The notes beneath the pieces are model-generated. The model saw nothing but the letters and a program-made list of their open reading frames with translations. It made no database searches and was not told the origin of the DNA. Below are positions 41,470 to 52,600 of a DNA stretch of 64,000 nt, piece after piece; position 1 is the stretch's first letter, and every line of letters begins with the position of its first letter. The stretch spans positions 3,392,199 to 3,456,198 of the forward strand of contig JABACO010000023.1 of the NCBI GenBank assembly GCA_013339895.1. Direction: 5' to 3'. Position numbers and translations under genes: made by a program. The stretch is from Ephydatia muelleri (lineage: Eukaryota > Porifera > Demospongiae > Spongillida > Spongillidae).

Positions 41470-41681
41470 AGTTATAAAACATGCATCGCGTTTGAATCGC
41501 TATACATGTACTTGCGAACGGTTGAGGCTATCGGCTTACTATTTTCAAAACTTCATATCACACCATTTCTCTGTGTGAAAATATCTTGCACAAGCACAGT
41601 GCCAACGTTACGAGGTCCGATACCCCATGGGATTCAAAACCTCCACAACTTCAGATAGGAACGTTCAAATCACATCAAATT
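41470..41681. repeat. Diverged copy of the palindrome arm, left part
   Basis: About 41480-41681 is a diverged relative of 40755-40935 (for example gaatcgctatacatg against the gaatcgttgaacgg region, then cacaccatttctct against cacaccatctctct). It breaks where the ISL2EU left end begins; the continuation is at 47011-47110. Confidence 0.6.
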
Positions 41682-41814
41682 CAGACCCCTTTCGGCGATA
41701 ATTGGCTGGTATGAATATTCGCTATGAATACATTTATTACGTGGCAACCGTTGCTATCCTCCATTTTGACGGGCAAATTTTCATTGCGTTGTTGTACGAG
41801 AACCAGTCTTAGCG

Positions 41815-42724
41815 ATGCCAGAATCGTGTTGTTTTGTAGGATGTAGAAATAGAAGGTGCAAAGGATCTGGAAAAAGGTTCTTTAGAGTTCCAGCAGATCC
41901 AGTTCAATGACAGAGATGGATTGCTGCCATTAATCGTAAACACTGGGTGCCAACTGTATATACTAGAGTCTGTAGTAATCATTTTAACACAGGTGAGTTG
42001 CCCTTTTGCATAGTACCTTTGGATGTATCTTTTGTTATACACATGTTTTTATCAATCTGTATATTATTCTAATATAGGCGCACCTTCTAAGGAACCTTGT
42101 CATCCTGATTTTGCTCCATCACAAGGCAGCTGTTCAGCCTTTTTAACTAAGCAGTCATTTGCTCGTTTGTTTAGAGCTCAGACCCGCAGTAAGCGTTCCA
42201 GCCTTAAGATGAATGTGGCTAATATGTGTAACTTGAAGTACCCTGTACTGAGGATACAGAAATGTGATGTAACAAAGGGTATACGAAGTGATATGGAGAT
42301 GCATCATGCTAGACCTGTTGAAATACAGGCTTCGATTCCCCCAATTCATAGTGCAGATCTGGCCTGTTCACATCCTATACTGCATTCTGAGAACCCACTT
42401 CTCATTCCTGTTGATTCCAATGTACCTGATTCTATTGAAGATCAGCTTCCAGCTCCAGCTGATCTGAGTGGAATATCAGACAATTCAAATGATTTAGATA
42501 CAGTAGGCATGGAGGTATTGCATACAGATTGTTTGGAACAACAGAACCATCAAATTTTAGTGCAAATAAAGAACTTCAGTTCAGACCAATGTCAAGATAA
42601 TTCAAGGCCAAATTTAGTACCAGCAGTAGTAGTGCAGAACACTATTGCTGAGACAATGCATATTGACATGCAGATAACTACAAAGAGAAAATCAACAACT
42701 ACAAGCACAGTTACAAGCACATGA
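41815..42724 (+). pseudogene. THAP-domain part of the ISL2EU transposase
   Basis: The ATG at 41815 opens MPESCCFVGCRNRRCKGS with the first C-x-x-C type pair, then RFFRVPADP. An in-frame TGA follows after about 31 codons. Beyond it the same frame continues with RWIAAINRKHW and CSNHF (the C-x2-H pair) to an AG|GTGAGT donor at 41992. After an intron, exon 2 starts at 42078 (PSKEPCHPDFAPS, the usual THAP end) and continues as a low-complexity linker to TGA 42722-42724. THAP is a C2CH DNA-binding finger that recognises transposon ends. Confidence 0.75.
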
Positions 42725-42749
42725 GAAGGCTATACCACGGTATGCTTCA

Positions 42750-43621
42750 AACTTTACATCAAATTTTATCAAAGATAATGATATCAAAACAAGCTACTAT
42801 ACTGGTTTGTCGACATAGGGTGTTTTCTGCACTCTATTTCATATGCTAAAGGATTATGCATGCCCTCCTCCCATGCAGAGTCAAAAGGGATGACAGAGTT
42901 TTATGCAGTTCTTGTGAAACTTAGATTAAATCTACCAATGACTGATCTATCATATCGGTTAGATTGTAGTTTGTGTAGATATTCATCTATCTTCCACAAG
43001 TGGATCAATGTTATGTATGACAATTTAAGTCAATTAGTTGTATGGCCTGATACAGAAACTCTAAAAGCAAACTTGCCAATTTCCTTCCAAAAGCACTATA
43101 GTAATGTTAAGTGTATCATAGAGACTGTTTCGAAGTATTTATTGAGCGGCCAGAATCCTTTACAGCCAGAGCAGCAACATACTCAAATTATAAAAAACAT
43201 AACACGGCCAAGGTCTTTATTGCTGTATCTCCCACAGGATCAATAATATTTATCTCAAAAGCGTGGGGGAGGAAGAGTAACAGATAAGTCAATAACCCAG
43301 GAATGTGGATTTCTAGATCATATTGAGAGAGGAGATGTTATTTTAGCAGACAGGGGATTCAACATTGCTGATGACTTGGCAATTCGAGGAGCCAAACTTG
43401 AAATTCCATCATTTACAAAAGGTAAAAAGCAGTTATCACGGATGGAAGTTGAGAAATCTCGTCAGATTTCTCGTGTTAGGATTCATGTTGAAAGAGTTAT
43501 TGGACTGCTGAGGAATAAATATAGAATTATTCAAGGCACCTTACCCATTTTGTTGATTAAGCAACCTTCTGACTCAACACCCACTATTGATAAGATACTT
43601 TTGGTGTGTGCTGTTGTCTAA
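42750..43621 (+). pseudogene. DDE (Tnp_4, Harbinger-like) transposase of ISL2EU
   Basis: It begins near a YYTGLST motif with a stop soon after. It continues at 42860-43246 (EFYAVLVKLRLNLPMTDLSY, IFHKWINVMYDNLS), which loses frame near 43120 so the first Asp is not seen in frame. It ends with 43260-43621: ILADRGFNIADDLA for the second Asp, KGKKQLSRMEVEKSRQI and RIHVERVIGLLRNKYRI for the Glu, then a stop at 43619-43621. At least two frameshifts and a stop inactivate it. Confidence 0.78.
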
Positions 43622-43728
43622 ATCTATTGTATAACATGTAAAATGTTTCATACTCATTACACATCAGTGTACACCTGTAATATTTTCATATAATTATACG
43701 TTCATTTCTTTGAGTCCATTTATCAAAG
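43622..43728. other. Junction between convergent ISL2EU genes
   Basis: A short AT-rich spacer where the plus-strand transposase and minus-strand nuclease genes meet tail to tail. Confidence 0.6.
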
Positions 43729-45717
43729 CTATGCACTCATTACAATACCATTCACCTCTGGCTCTTCAACAATGCCAACACAAGAGAAATGGTACCATTC
43801 AATTGAACGTTCAGGAGCATCACATCCGATCATTGGCCCAAATGCACTCTGTTTGCATATGCAATATGGAACATCATCATTTTCAGAACTGATTCTGCTT
43901 TGATAAAATTCTGCTTCTTGTTCGAGCATATCATCATAATTGTTAGAACATGATATACTTGGCTGTTGAACACCACATGATGTGGAAGGAGATTCAGCTA
44001 AAAGACCTGAGTTTGTCAATAATTCTGGCAAAATGAATTTCAAGAAGAATGCCTTCAATGATGGCAAGATTGAGTCAAAAAAATTTGCATCTTTGAATAT
44101 TCACTCACAGAATATACCTTTTTTTGTCCAACAAATAAAATCACAGTAAGCCTTATTACAAATAGAAAGCTGTCCTTGCACTTGATAATAATAATCATGG
44201 ATAGTTGACAGAGACAACTTTCCATCTGCTTGATTTGCCATGGATTTACATCTCTGTACTTATATGGACACTTCACCTCGATAATACCAGATCACAACAA
44301 CTACAATCAATAATACCATCTGGGCTGGCACCAAGATTAGGGTAATTCTTGCTGATGACTGATCCATTATCTGGTAGAGAAAAATTTTGATGATCATTTT
44401 TCATTAGCTGCACATATTCTTGCTTAGCAGAAACCTCATTTAGACGTCCCCACTTCAAAGATGGGTATATTTGGGTTTACACTTGTATATTGCATGATTG
44501 ATTTCACCAAAGACATCGGAAACACTCTTTCAGTACACTTGGCAATCTGACCAAACATTGAAGCAGTTAAGCAACCTATTCGATAGTCAAACCATAATGT
44601 GGAACGAGATTGTCCTCTTGTACACTTCTCAACGAAAGAGATCTCATCCAAAGTATAGTTTATTGTTTCTTGCACAACCTCTAAAATTTTAACGAGTTCA
44701 TGTGATGTGCATTGAGTGTGCTTGGGGTCATAAAGGCTAGTGAGTAGAGGAGGTAGATTGCTTTCTACATCTCTTTGTTGAGACGGTTTAGGAGTTGACT
44801 TATAACCAGGAGTAACAGTGAACAGAGATGCACTTGGATAAACTTTGTGGATTGCATCAAATAAAACCATTTTTTTCAAAACCGGTAATGGATGACGTGG
44901 TGATGTTGTAAGATTGGAATTACAGTGATTTCTTTCACTATAGGTCTTTTAAAGTTGATGTCTTGAATGGTTGATGGTTTTACCTGTTTATAACAAATTC
45001 TTTAAAACTGCATTTTTAACAGTGCTGCTTACTTTCTTTGAAAAAGCTTGGTTCCACACACATGGAAGAGACTTACCAGTCTGAGTGTTAATACCCAATC
45101 AGAAGCAAGCTTCCATCTTAAATAACACAGCAGCAACATGAGAGCACACTTCCCCTAGGCTAAAATACTATGGTTTGTAAAGTCACTATAACAACAATGA
45201 AATGCATCTCACCCAGCAGTGTGCAGTCACAATTGATCCAGATCTCTTCTCAACTGCCACCCAGGGTTTGTGTGGTTTATCATTCAGCTTCTGCGATGGA
45301 TTAACCTTTGCTTTTAAAATGCAATGTGTGTCATCAATGCCTATACTTGATAAAGGACAGTTTGGACCCAACCACTGCAGACAGATCAAAATGAATATAC
45401 CACTGCACACAATTTAGGGCAACGAACCTCTGATAATAGTTGTAAGCTTCAAGACTTTTGTATGCTTTGAGCTTCTCCCGTGTGTAATACAGTATCCACT
45501 TGGTGCGTCAATAAAATACGTATACAAACTTGGAAAGTCCACAGGGGGCCACAAAAGTACGTCATCAATCCATTCAGTACTGGGGAACTGATACGGGTCC
45601 AAGGTTTTGAGAGTTAACATGTTTGATTCGCCCACCCGTCCATAAAGGCATTGTAGCTTCTTCACAATAGCGATCTAAATCGGATCCTTTCAGCGTAGAA
45701 ATATAGTTTTCTGTCAT
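43729..45717 (-). pseudogene. YqaJ-type nuclease with SWIM and PHD regions (ISL2EU second gene)
   Basis: Candidate ATG at 45715-45717. In order: an N-terminal region (45414-45665, FPSTEWIDDVLLWPPVDFPS); a SWIM-like zinc site (45186-45410, NDKPHKPWVAVEKRSGSIVT, then a degraded cysteine pair); the nuclease domain (44436-44879, WFDYRIGCLTASMFGQIAK; 44273-44458, NLGASPDGIID; KCPYKYRD at 44276); and a PHD finger (43729-44067, YCICKQSAFGPMIGCD, WYHFSCVGI). The ASPDG...KCP residues are the nuclease metal site. Several frameshifts separate the pieces. The family is related to lambda-type exonucleases; a role in processing excision sites is inferred. Confidence 0.78.
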
Positions 45718-46007
45718 TGATCGAATATTGTAGAGAAAAGTCCACCGTTTCCACTCTGCTCGTCACTATCAGTACGACAGAATCGTGCCACGTGCAATAG
45801 TCTCGTACCCAGACCCATATGTACGTAACGATGATCATCGCTTACAGTATGACATCACGTACAGAGGGTCTGGGAATGAAGTCGTGAGAAATGGTTCTTG
45901 GAATGTCGTTGGAATGTACATTGTTACATAATAGTTGTGTCGTCACAAATTCCGACCTACGTCACTGATTCAAAATCAATTATGGACTACTGCTACTTCG
46001 GTCGCAA

Positions 46008-46340
46008 ATGATAGATCTACTAAATCACGCGTCTTGTAGGAAAGGGATTGCGGTACTGGTATGTCAGCTAGCTGTAGGCATTCGTGCAGAGGAAGCAGTA
46101 GGGGAATTCAGTTGTGGCTACGTATGCAAGAAGTGCTTCGATGCAGTCATAAAATACCAGGCTAAGAAAAAAGCGTTCGTTGCGCTAGAGAAGGACCTGC
46201 TTGGCAGGCTATCTGCAAAGACGATGCAATCAGGTGAAGGCAGAGGAGTCAAGCGTCCCCGCGTATCGGTTATGACGAAAAGCCAAGTGTATGTGCACAT
46301 GCATAGACTGCACATAGACGCCAGACTGATTGATGAGTGA
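46008..46340 (+). CDS. Hypothetical ORF with two CxxC-like cysteines
   Basis: 110 codons, ATG at 46008. It contains FSCGYVCKKCFDAVIKYQ followed by a charged helix (KKKAFVALEKDLLGRL) and a basic patch (GVKRPRVSV). The cysteine cluster resembles a partial zinc-binding motif of ZAD-like type followed by a helix, but I do not recognise a family. It may be a captured gene fragment or a remnant of the element's own gene. Confidence 0.4.
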   Translation: MIDLLNHASCRKGIAVLVCQLAVGIRAEEAVGEFSCGYVCKKCFDAVIKYQAKKKAFVALEKDLLGRLSAKTMQSGEGRGVKRPRVSVMTKSQVYVHMHRLHIDARLIDE

Positions 46341-46485
46341 GATAGATAAGGCTGTGTGTGTGTGTGTGATAACTAAGCAGCAGCTGAGCTGAATAGAACA
46401 GCTGCTGGGTCACCTTATGTGGTAATAATAAGACCATATGTGGTGAAAATCAAATCACCATCAAAGTTGCAACTAAGGGACTTAC

Positions 46486-46683
46486 TTGGTCCTTCATTAG
46501 AGCCTTCAAAGGAGACACGATCAGGGCAATGCTATTTACGTGACTATACATATCGTCAAAAGCAAAGATGGCATAGCACAAGGATTTTCCGCTCCCCGTC
46601 GGTAGGGTTACAAACACATCCTTTCCTTCTAGGATTGATTTTATAGCCTTATACTCGTTTGGCCGAAGAGCGGAGTAGTCATT
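46486..46683 (-). pseudogene. RecQ-like DNA helicase exon fragment
   Basis: 66 open codons read YSALRPNEYKAIKSILEGK, then DVFVTLPTGSGKSLCYAI (Walker A, helicase motif I) and IALIVSPLKALMKDQV (motif Ia). They end exactly at a CAA|GTAAGT consensus donor at 46486. The order motif 0 (LRPNE), I, Ia is RecQ-specific. The rest of the helicase is absent from the element. It is either a captured host exon or part of a larger parental element. Confidence 0.75.
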
Positions 46684-47010
46684 TCAATCACGCCGGACTT
46701 TGGGTGTGGTTTCACAATTGGCATGCTAGAAATGCAATTAGCTGATGGCCAAAGCATTGGAATGTCTACGTCACAGATCGCTGCAATTTGATTGGTGCAA
46801 CAACATTCCGTCGCACTGGAACCATTTCTCACGACTTTATTCCCAGACCCTCTGTACGTGATGTCATACTGTAAGCGATGATCATCGTTACGTACATATG
46901 GGTCTGGGTACGAGACTACACGTGCAATGGGTTATCGCACAAATGCAATGAGGATAGCAACGTAATAAATGAATTCATAGTGAATATTCATACCAACCAA
47001 AAGGGGTCTG

Positions 47011-47120
47011 AGGGGTCCTGTCGCTATTGATATAACTGTTCTGTTCGTTAATTTTTACTTTATCCTTCACGGAGATACAGCTGTGCAAAGTTAATGCACA
47101 TTTCCAGCTCGATTCGCACA
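47011..47120. repeat. Diverged copy of the palindrome arm, right part
   Basis: Resumes the diverged repeat broken at 41681: ttcgttaatttttactt, then gttaatgcacatttcc, in the same order as 40973-41030. This locates the ISL2EU insertion inside an older relative of the palindrome arm. Confidence 0.6.
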
Positions 47121-49390
47121 ATTATTGCATGCCAACCTCGTTCCGTTCTCCCATTCCACACTCGTTGTTCCACCCATTCCATTCTCCGCCTTTAAACTAG
47201 CCGTTTGCAACTATTTTTGCCTCACCCAGGTGGTGAGTTTATGTAGGTAGTTATATAAAAAAGAAGAGGACTTCTCACTTCGCAAGACGATAGTACTAAA
47301 GTAACGGATTCCAATGGTTGCAGTAATCTTGCGCCTCCCATGGCAGTATTCAACACGGCGCGCGTAAGACTATTTGCTACGCACTCGCATAATCCTGTAG
47401 TCGTGTATAAAGCTTTCCAATTGGCCATAATCTTTGCTAAATTCTCGTCTTATTCCTGCCTCGCCCACTCGGCTACGATTGCAATGATTTCGGGTTGTTA
47501 TTTGTTTATAGTTCACATGAACATGCATGCGCTCGTTCTGGCTCACACTTGTGCACACGCTTGCATTGTTGCACACATGGACCTGTACATCATCGTAATG
47601 GCATATTCTCACACACACTCAAGTACACAGTACACTTGCACATACCAGATGGGTTATACATGTATGTGGCATATACAATAAACCTATCTGGTACTGATAG
47701 TACACACACTCACAAACATTGTGACATGCAGATGCATTCTTTCCATTTATTAAATTTCTGTTGTGCATGTTTGTACAGGCCACTGATTTGATGTACCGAC
47801 TCTCGTGTATTATCCTCTGTGCAAGTATTCCTTTTGACAACTACAGTTGAGTTCCCATATAACTGGTCCTTCATACTTGACATAGAGCCCTCACTTGAGA
47901 CTGTGCATATAAGTACATGTAGCTACATGTACTGTCCCATAGGATTGATCCTCTGTACATGCGTCAGGTTCCTTGTAACATGCCTCCTGTTCCCATAGGG
48001 TTGGTCCATTGATTGATCCATTTAACACGCATCATGACCCCATAGGATTATACTCTAAAGGTACACATACAATGTACACTTGTCCAACACACTGTTGTAT
48101 CCACATGGCGCAAAATAACATCACAACATGCCGGTGTAAGGCTTTAAACTATTCCTATGCGCTCACATATTTCTGTGGCCGGTGGAGACACACATGATAA
48201 ACCCTTGCTCAACTCATCATTCTTTATGCATTTCCAACTAAGCTGTACCACTTGCTGTGACTTCAGTTTCTTTTCGCCCACACCATGGTCAGCTCACAGA
48301 GAATATGCCGTGATGCTGGGTTCACACACCCTTATGCATGTGTACCAGTATACATTGTACGGTAAATGAACCTTTACCATTCTTGAACAAAACACTTGCA
48401 TACACACACTGACATACACACACACAACATGTATGCACTGTTCCACATGTGGCAAAACATGATAACACTGTCTGATAATGACGGTACACCCACATGCATA
48501 CTGTTTGTGAATGTTGAGTCCTACATGCATTCTATTCATTTTAACTGCCTTTGTACATGTTTGTGCAGGCGGCCACTGATTTTATTTACCAAGCCTTCTG
48601 TACTCTCTTGTTTTTCCTCTGTATTGTTGCATGTTCCTCTGTATAAGTAATCTTTATGACAACTACTCTATGTGCGTGTTGAGTTCCCATACAACTGGTC
48701 CTTCGTACATGACATAGAGCCCTCACTTGTTACTGTATGTACATAGGTATATATAGCTACCTGCACTGTCCCATAGATAGATCCGTTGTTCACAACCATA
48801 GGATTGGTCCTTAAATGGTGTACACTTGCCAAACACATGGCAAAGAATAACACTATGTTCACCGCAACATGCGTAAGGCTTTTTAAGTTCTTACTCATTC
48901 ACATTATATTTCTGTGGCCAGTTGGAGAAGCATGTGATAAAGCTTTCCTATTTGTCATAACCCTTGCTCAACTTAACCTTGTTTTCATGTATGCCTCTCC
49001 AACTAAGTGACTTCAGATTCTATTTGCCCACTGAATTTTTGGCACACACAGGTATATGAACGCACACTGATTGGTTCAAAAAACCTTATGCCTGTGTACC
49101 AGTATACATTGTGTAAATGAACCTTTACCATTGTTGCTTGAACAAGAGCACATCACTTGCATGCATGCACACACACACACACACACAAACATGCACTCAC
49201 ACACAAATACGCACACACACAAATACACACACACACACACACACACATACACAAATACTCTCCTAATGTCATGCATGCACTGATGCATACCGGAGATCTA
49301 TTGGCTGCATTCTGAAGATATCAATAATACTTCTTTCAAGCAAAAATGAATAATTAAATATTAGAATTTAAATGTGAAGAGCTAGGGTGG
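47121..49390. repeat. Diverged tandem repeats, no gene seen
   Basis: Two to three diverged copies of a unit of about 0.8 kb: gagttcccatataactggtc at 47851 recurs as gagttcccatacaactggtc near 48680, and gtgtaccagtatacattgt recurs near 48340 and 49097. A third, weaker copy lies near 49860-50200. A CA microsatellite interrupts it at about 49169-49250. Open frames here are low-complexity His/Thr-rich readings of CA-rich DNA. Confidence 0.6.
49169..49250. repeat. (CA)n-type microsatellite
   Basis: Runs of ACAC interrupted by aaacatgcactc and aaatacgc. Simple repeat; antisense and sense open frames across it are artefacts of composition. Confidence 0.9.
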
Positions 49391-49690
49391 GTGTGCATCC
49401 CTTTGGTTGTAGAGTCCTATGGAAGTTGGGGACCAGAAGCTCAACGTTGTCTCTCCAGACTTGCAGAAAGATTAGCCACCCAACTGGGGCAGCCCAAGTC
49501 CTTAACAACTAATCTAATTTATGGCAGATTAAACTTGACCCTGATCAGAGCCAATTCCAGGGCCATTCTATCTAGACTATATGTTTGATAGTGTGTAATG
49601 TGTTTATAATATATGTATTAATAATGTTGTAGATGTATTTATAAAAACACATCACATATTTCAATAAAAAAATAAAAATAAAAAAAAGAA
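49391..49690 (+). pseudogene. LINE 3' end with A-rich tail
   Basis: A 65-codon frame, CIPLVVESYGSWGPEAQRCL then LNLTLIRANSRAILSRL, matches the end of ORF2-like proteins of many invertebrate LINEs. After the stop at 49586-49588 a short 3' UTR ends in repeated AATAAA-like A-rich sequence at 49660-49690. 5'-truncated, as usual for LINE copies. Confidence 0.65.
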
Positions 49691-52600
49691 TTTAATAATG
49701 ATATAATTTTGTCACCAAAAATGTCGTTTTCAGCTATCGTTCCTTGACTAGATTGTTGGCCACAAAATGCACCTGGGAGAGGGTGGAGTGGGGGGGGGGG
49801 GCGGCTTCACAGTCCCTGTAACATGTGTAAGACATTATCTTTCTACACACTCACATCATCTTTATCTTTATCGAGTAAGTAGAAGTGAAGCTTTCCTATT
49901 TGGCACAATACTTGGTCAGCTTCTTGCCGCTTCCACTCAGCTATATTTCTTACACACTGCAGAGACTTTGGTCTCTATTTGCCCACGCAATGTTCAACTC
50001 ACGCAGAGTACATAAACATGACTTCATGCCGGTCACACATGTGCACATTGGTCAGTACAATTCTTGAGTACAACGCACACACACATGCACACAAACACAT
50101 ACAATACTATGCACTATTACACATGTGGCAATACACTCTTATATAATGACTGTACACCCACATGCATTCGAGTGTAAGTCTGTCCTCTGACTCGTTCTCT
50201 GCACATTTATCATGAAGTTTGAACAGCACAAGAGGCCACTGATTTTAGTCTCAATTTCTGTTCCACTCTACTGTGTTTTTGCTCTGTATTGTTGTATGTA
50301 GTCCTCTCTAGAAGTATTCTCTTCCCTTAGTACACTCTTCTAGAACTCTGTACAAGTGAACATCTCACCTATAACAGCTTACAGCCTTTTTTCTCTTTTG
50401 GAGTCTGCCAGCAGTATAATGAATATTGTTACCAGCTTGCATCGGTATGTCTGTGTAAGGTTACCATGGGGGCCCTGACCTACCACAATGTGCAACGATA
50501 GTAGGTTCAGTAATTTCATCGCCATGTAGCTAACATCCGAACACGGCCTACTTTCCATGGCCATCAGCACAATGTTGCATGTCTTATATCGCACTATAGT
50601 TGAATACTGTACATGTCATGTATACTCATCAGATTTATCAGATTGCTGTTCCTTGCCCTCTCACATGAAGTACAAAGTACATATCATCCTACCTTGTACG
50701 CTCATTTAATCCGCTGCTTACAACTAGTGCGCTGTACTTCCACTTCTGGATGAAAAGGATGTATACCACACAGGTTTGTTTTTTTGTTTTTAAGGGGATG
50801 GTCTATGGCAATGAACTTTATTGTACATGTATGTGTGTGTGCATGCAACTTTGTGCATGGCAATGTATGTAGGCCTACAGAGAAACAATCCTATGGGTAT
50901 AGCTACATGTACCGGTACTTGTACCTGTAGTTATTTTGCAAGGGAGGGCTCTATGTTATATACAGAGAACCAGTCAGATGAAAATTGGTTATGAAAAGAA
51001 TCGTTTTCAGCTTGTTCGCTTCTTCACTCGTAACAACGATAACCACAATAATGTCATGTTTTCATCCAAAATGGCTGCATTGTGACCGTGTTTATGCTAC
51101 CATGTGACAATAGAAAACGACAGTTTTCATTAAACCAGCGTTCATATAGAACTATCTGCTTTCTATGTGTTGTGAAATTATGGTAGCATAAACACAACGC
51201 AATACAAGGCAAACAGCTAAATGTGTTTCGCTCTAAAAGAACACATTGTAGCCGCAGACCTCAAACTGCTCACCGTTTTCAACATTGGCCCAACCAAGCA
51301 ATGTGGTTATGTGTGTGGTAGTTGCATGCTGTTTCTAGAAGGGGTAGAATGAGCTAAAGATATTTCTGCTTAACGATGGACACAAACTTCCAAAAATGGA
51401 AACCAAAAAGTCACGTAACAAGTTTCAATTCCGAACTGGATTTCTTCATTATTGTTTTAAAAACAATTCCAAACATTGAAGCGCAGGGCGGAAACTATAG
51501 TCAACTACCACGGGCTTCCACTATAAGGAGGTGATACAGCTTGGAAGTTAGCACCACATTCGAATCTAATTACATTACCATGTAACCGTACAGCTAATTA
51601 TTTCATGGCACTTGGTTTTACAACAATCAGTATTCGTAGATGTATGAATGAGTATAAAACTAAGCAGTCTATGCTGCAACATTTTTTGCAGGCAGCGTGT
51701 GGCTGAGGTAGCATTTTTTTTGTTTGTTTTTTGCATCTTGCCGTGACAATTTCAAGGTCCACATCAACATGCTGTGGTGATCTGCAGGAAAATGATTACC
51801 CTAAAGTGTGATGCAACGTCATATGGCAACTAACCTCCGGCCATACCATGTGCCTGTTCACACTGGATAGAAAACTACCTTTTATGTCACTCTCAACACC
51901 ATGAGGTAGTACTCTACCTCATATGCCTTCAGTACGCGGGAACTCTTGATGAAAATTTATGTCATGAGTAATATTGCTGGGCGCATACCATATTAAGTAA
52001 ATTTTCAAGTGGCCAGTTTACGTTCACTTTCTGGAGCTGCTTTATGATGCTCCTCAAATCGTGATTTTTTGGTCCCCATCAATAACATCCGTGTTGATGG
52101 CTGGAAGTAAATTGCATATATACTATAATCCAAAGTGTGCACTATTTATGATGCATACCTCAAGCTCTTTCACTGTTTGTCTTAACAGTTCTTTTGAACG
52201 GTGAGTGCCTTAATATTGGATTGCCATGGTTATAACTTCCAAGCATCCCAAGATGGCCTAATACCTGTCAGATGGTCTGGTTTGGCGTGGAAAATATTTA
52301 AGGTAGTGTTCCTTCGCTCCCCACCCCCCCACCCCCATGGTGTGGCAAAATATCATCCGAAATCAGGAACCAAAGAGCACCTGCAGCAAGATCAGTATCA
52401 TCAACGCTACTGCTATCACTGTCTACACTTGTGTCACCATCTTCCTTGTTACTCCCATCTTGGAGACTTCCATCCGTGTCTTTATCCAGCTAGTAAATAC
52501 CAGCCAAATTCATCTCTGAAATTTGAAAATTTGATAATACCCGGCCAGTATACTTTACTCAACTGTTTATGTGATTTGTTATGAAACAATGATTTGAATA

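Larger units (their letters stand above)
45798..46918. mobile_element. 1.12-kb TIR element, MULE-like, carrying a RecQ exon
   Basis: 100-bp nearly identical inverted repeats at 45798-45897 and 46819-46918, starting tagtctcgtacccagaccc. They are flanked by a 9-bp direct repeat, cacgtgcaa, at 45789-45797 and 46919-46927. Long TIRs with 9-bp duplications suggest the Mutator superfamily. No transposase is inside. It carries a plus-strand ORF (46008-46340) and a minus-strand RecQ-like exon (46486-46683). It sits inside the ISL2EU element, so it is younger than that insertion. Confidence 0.8.
41682..47010. mobile_element. ISL2EU-type DNA transposon, decayed
   Basis: Inverted ends: cagacccctttcgg at the left and the complement of ccaaaaggggtctg at the right. 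Similarity continues about 80 bp inward (tggtatgaatattcgctatg, cattattacgt region). The plus strand carries THAP and a DDE transposase; the minus strand carries a YqaJ-type nuclease with SWIM and PHD regions. This convergent two-gene plan is characteristic of ISL2EU. An unrelated TIR element (45798-46918) lies inside it. Both genes are broken. Confidence 0.78.

Noticed and set aside
49071-49288. His/Thr-rich and Val/Cys-rich ORFs on both strands
   Set aside because: Translations of a CA/TG microsatellite.
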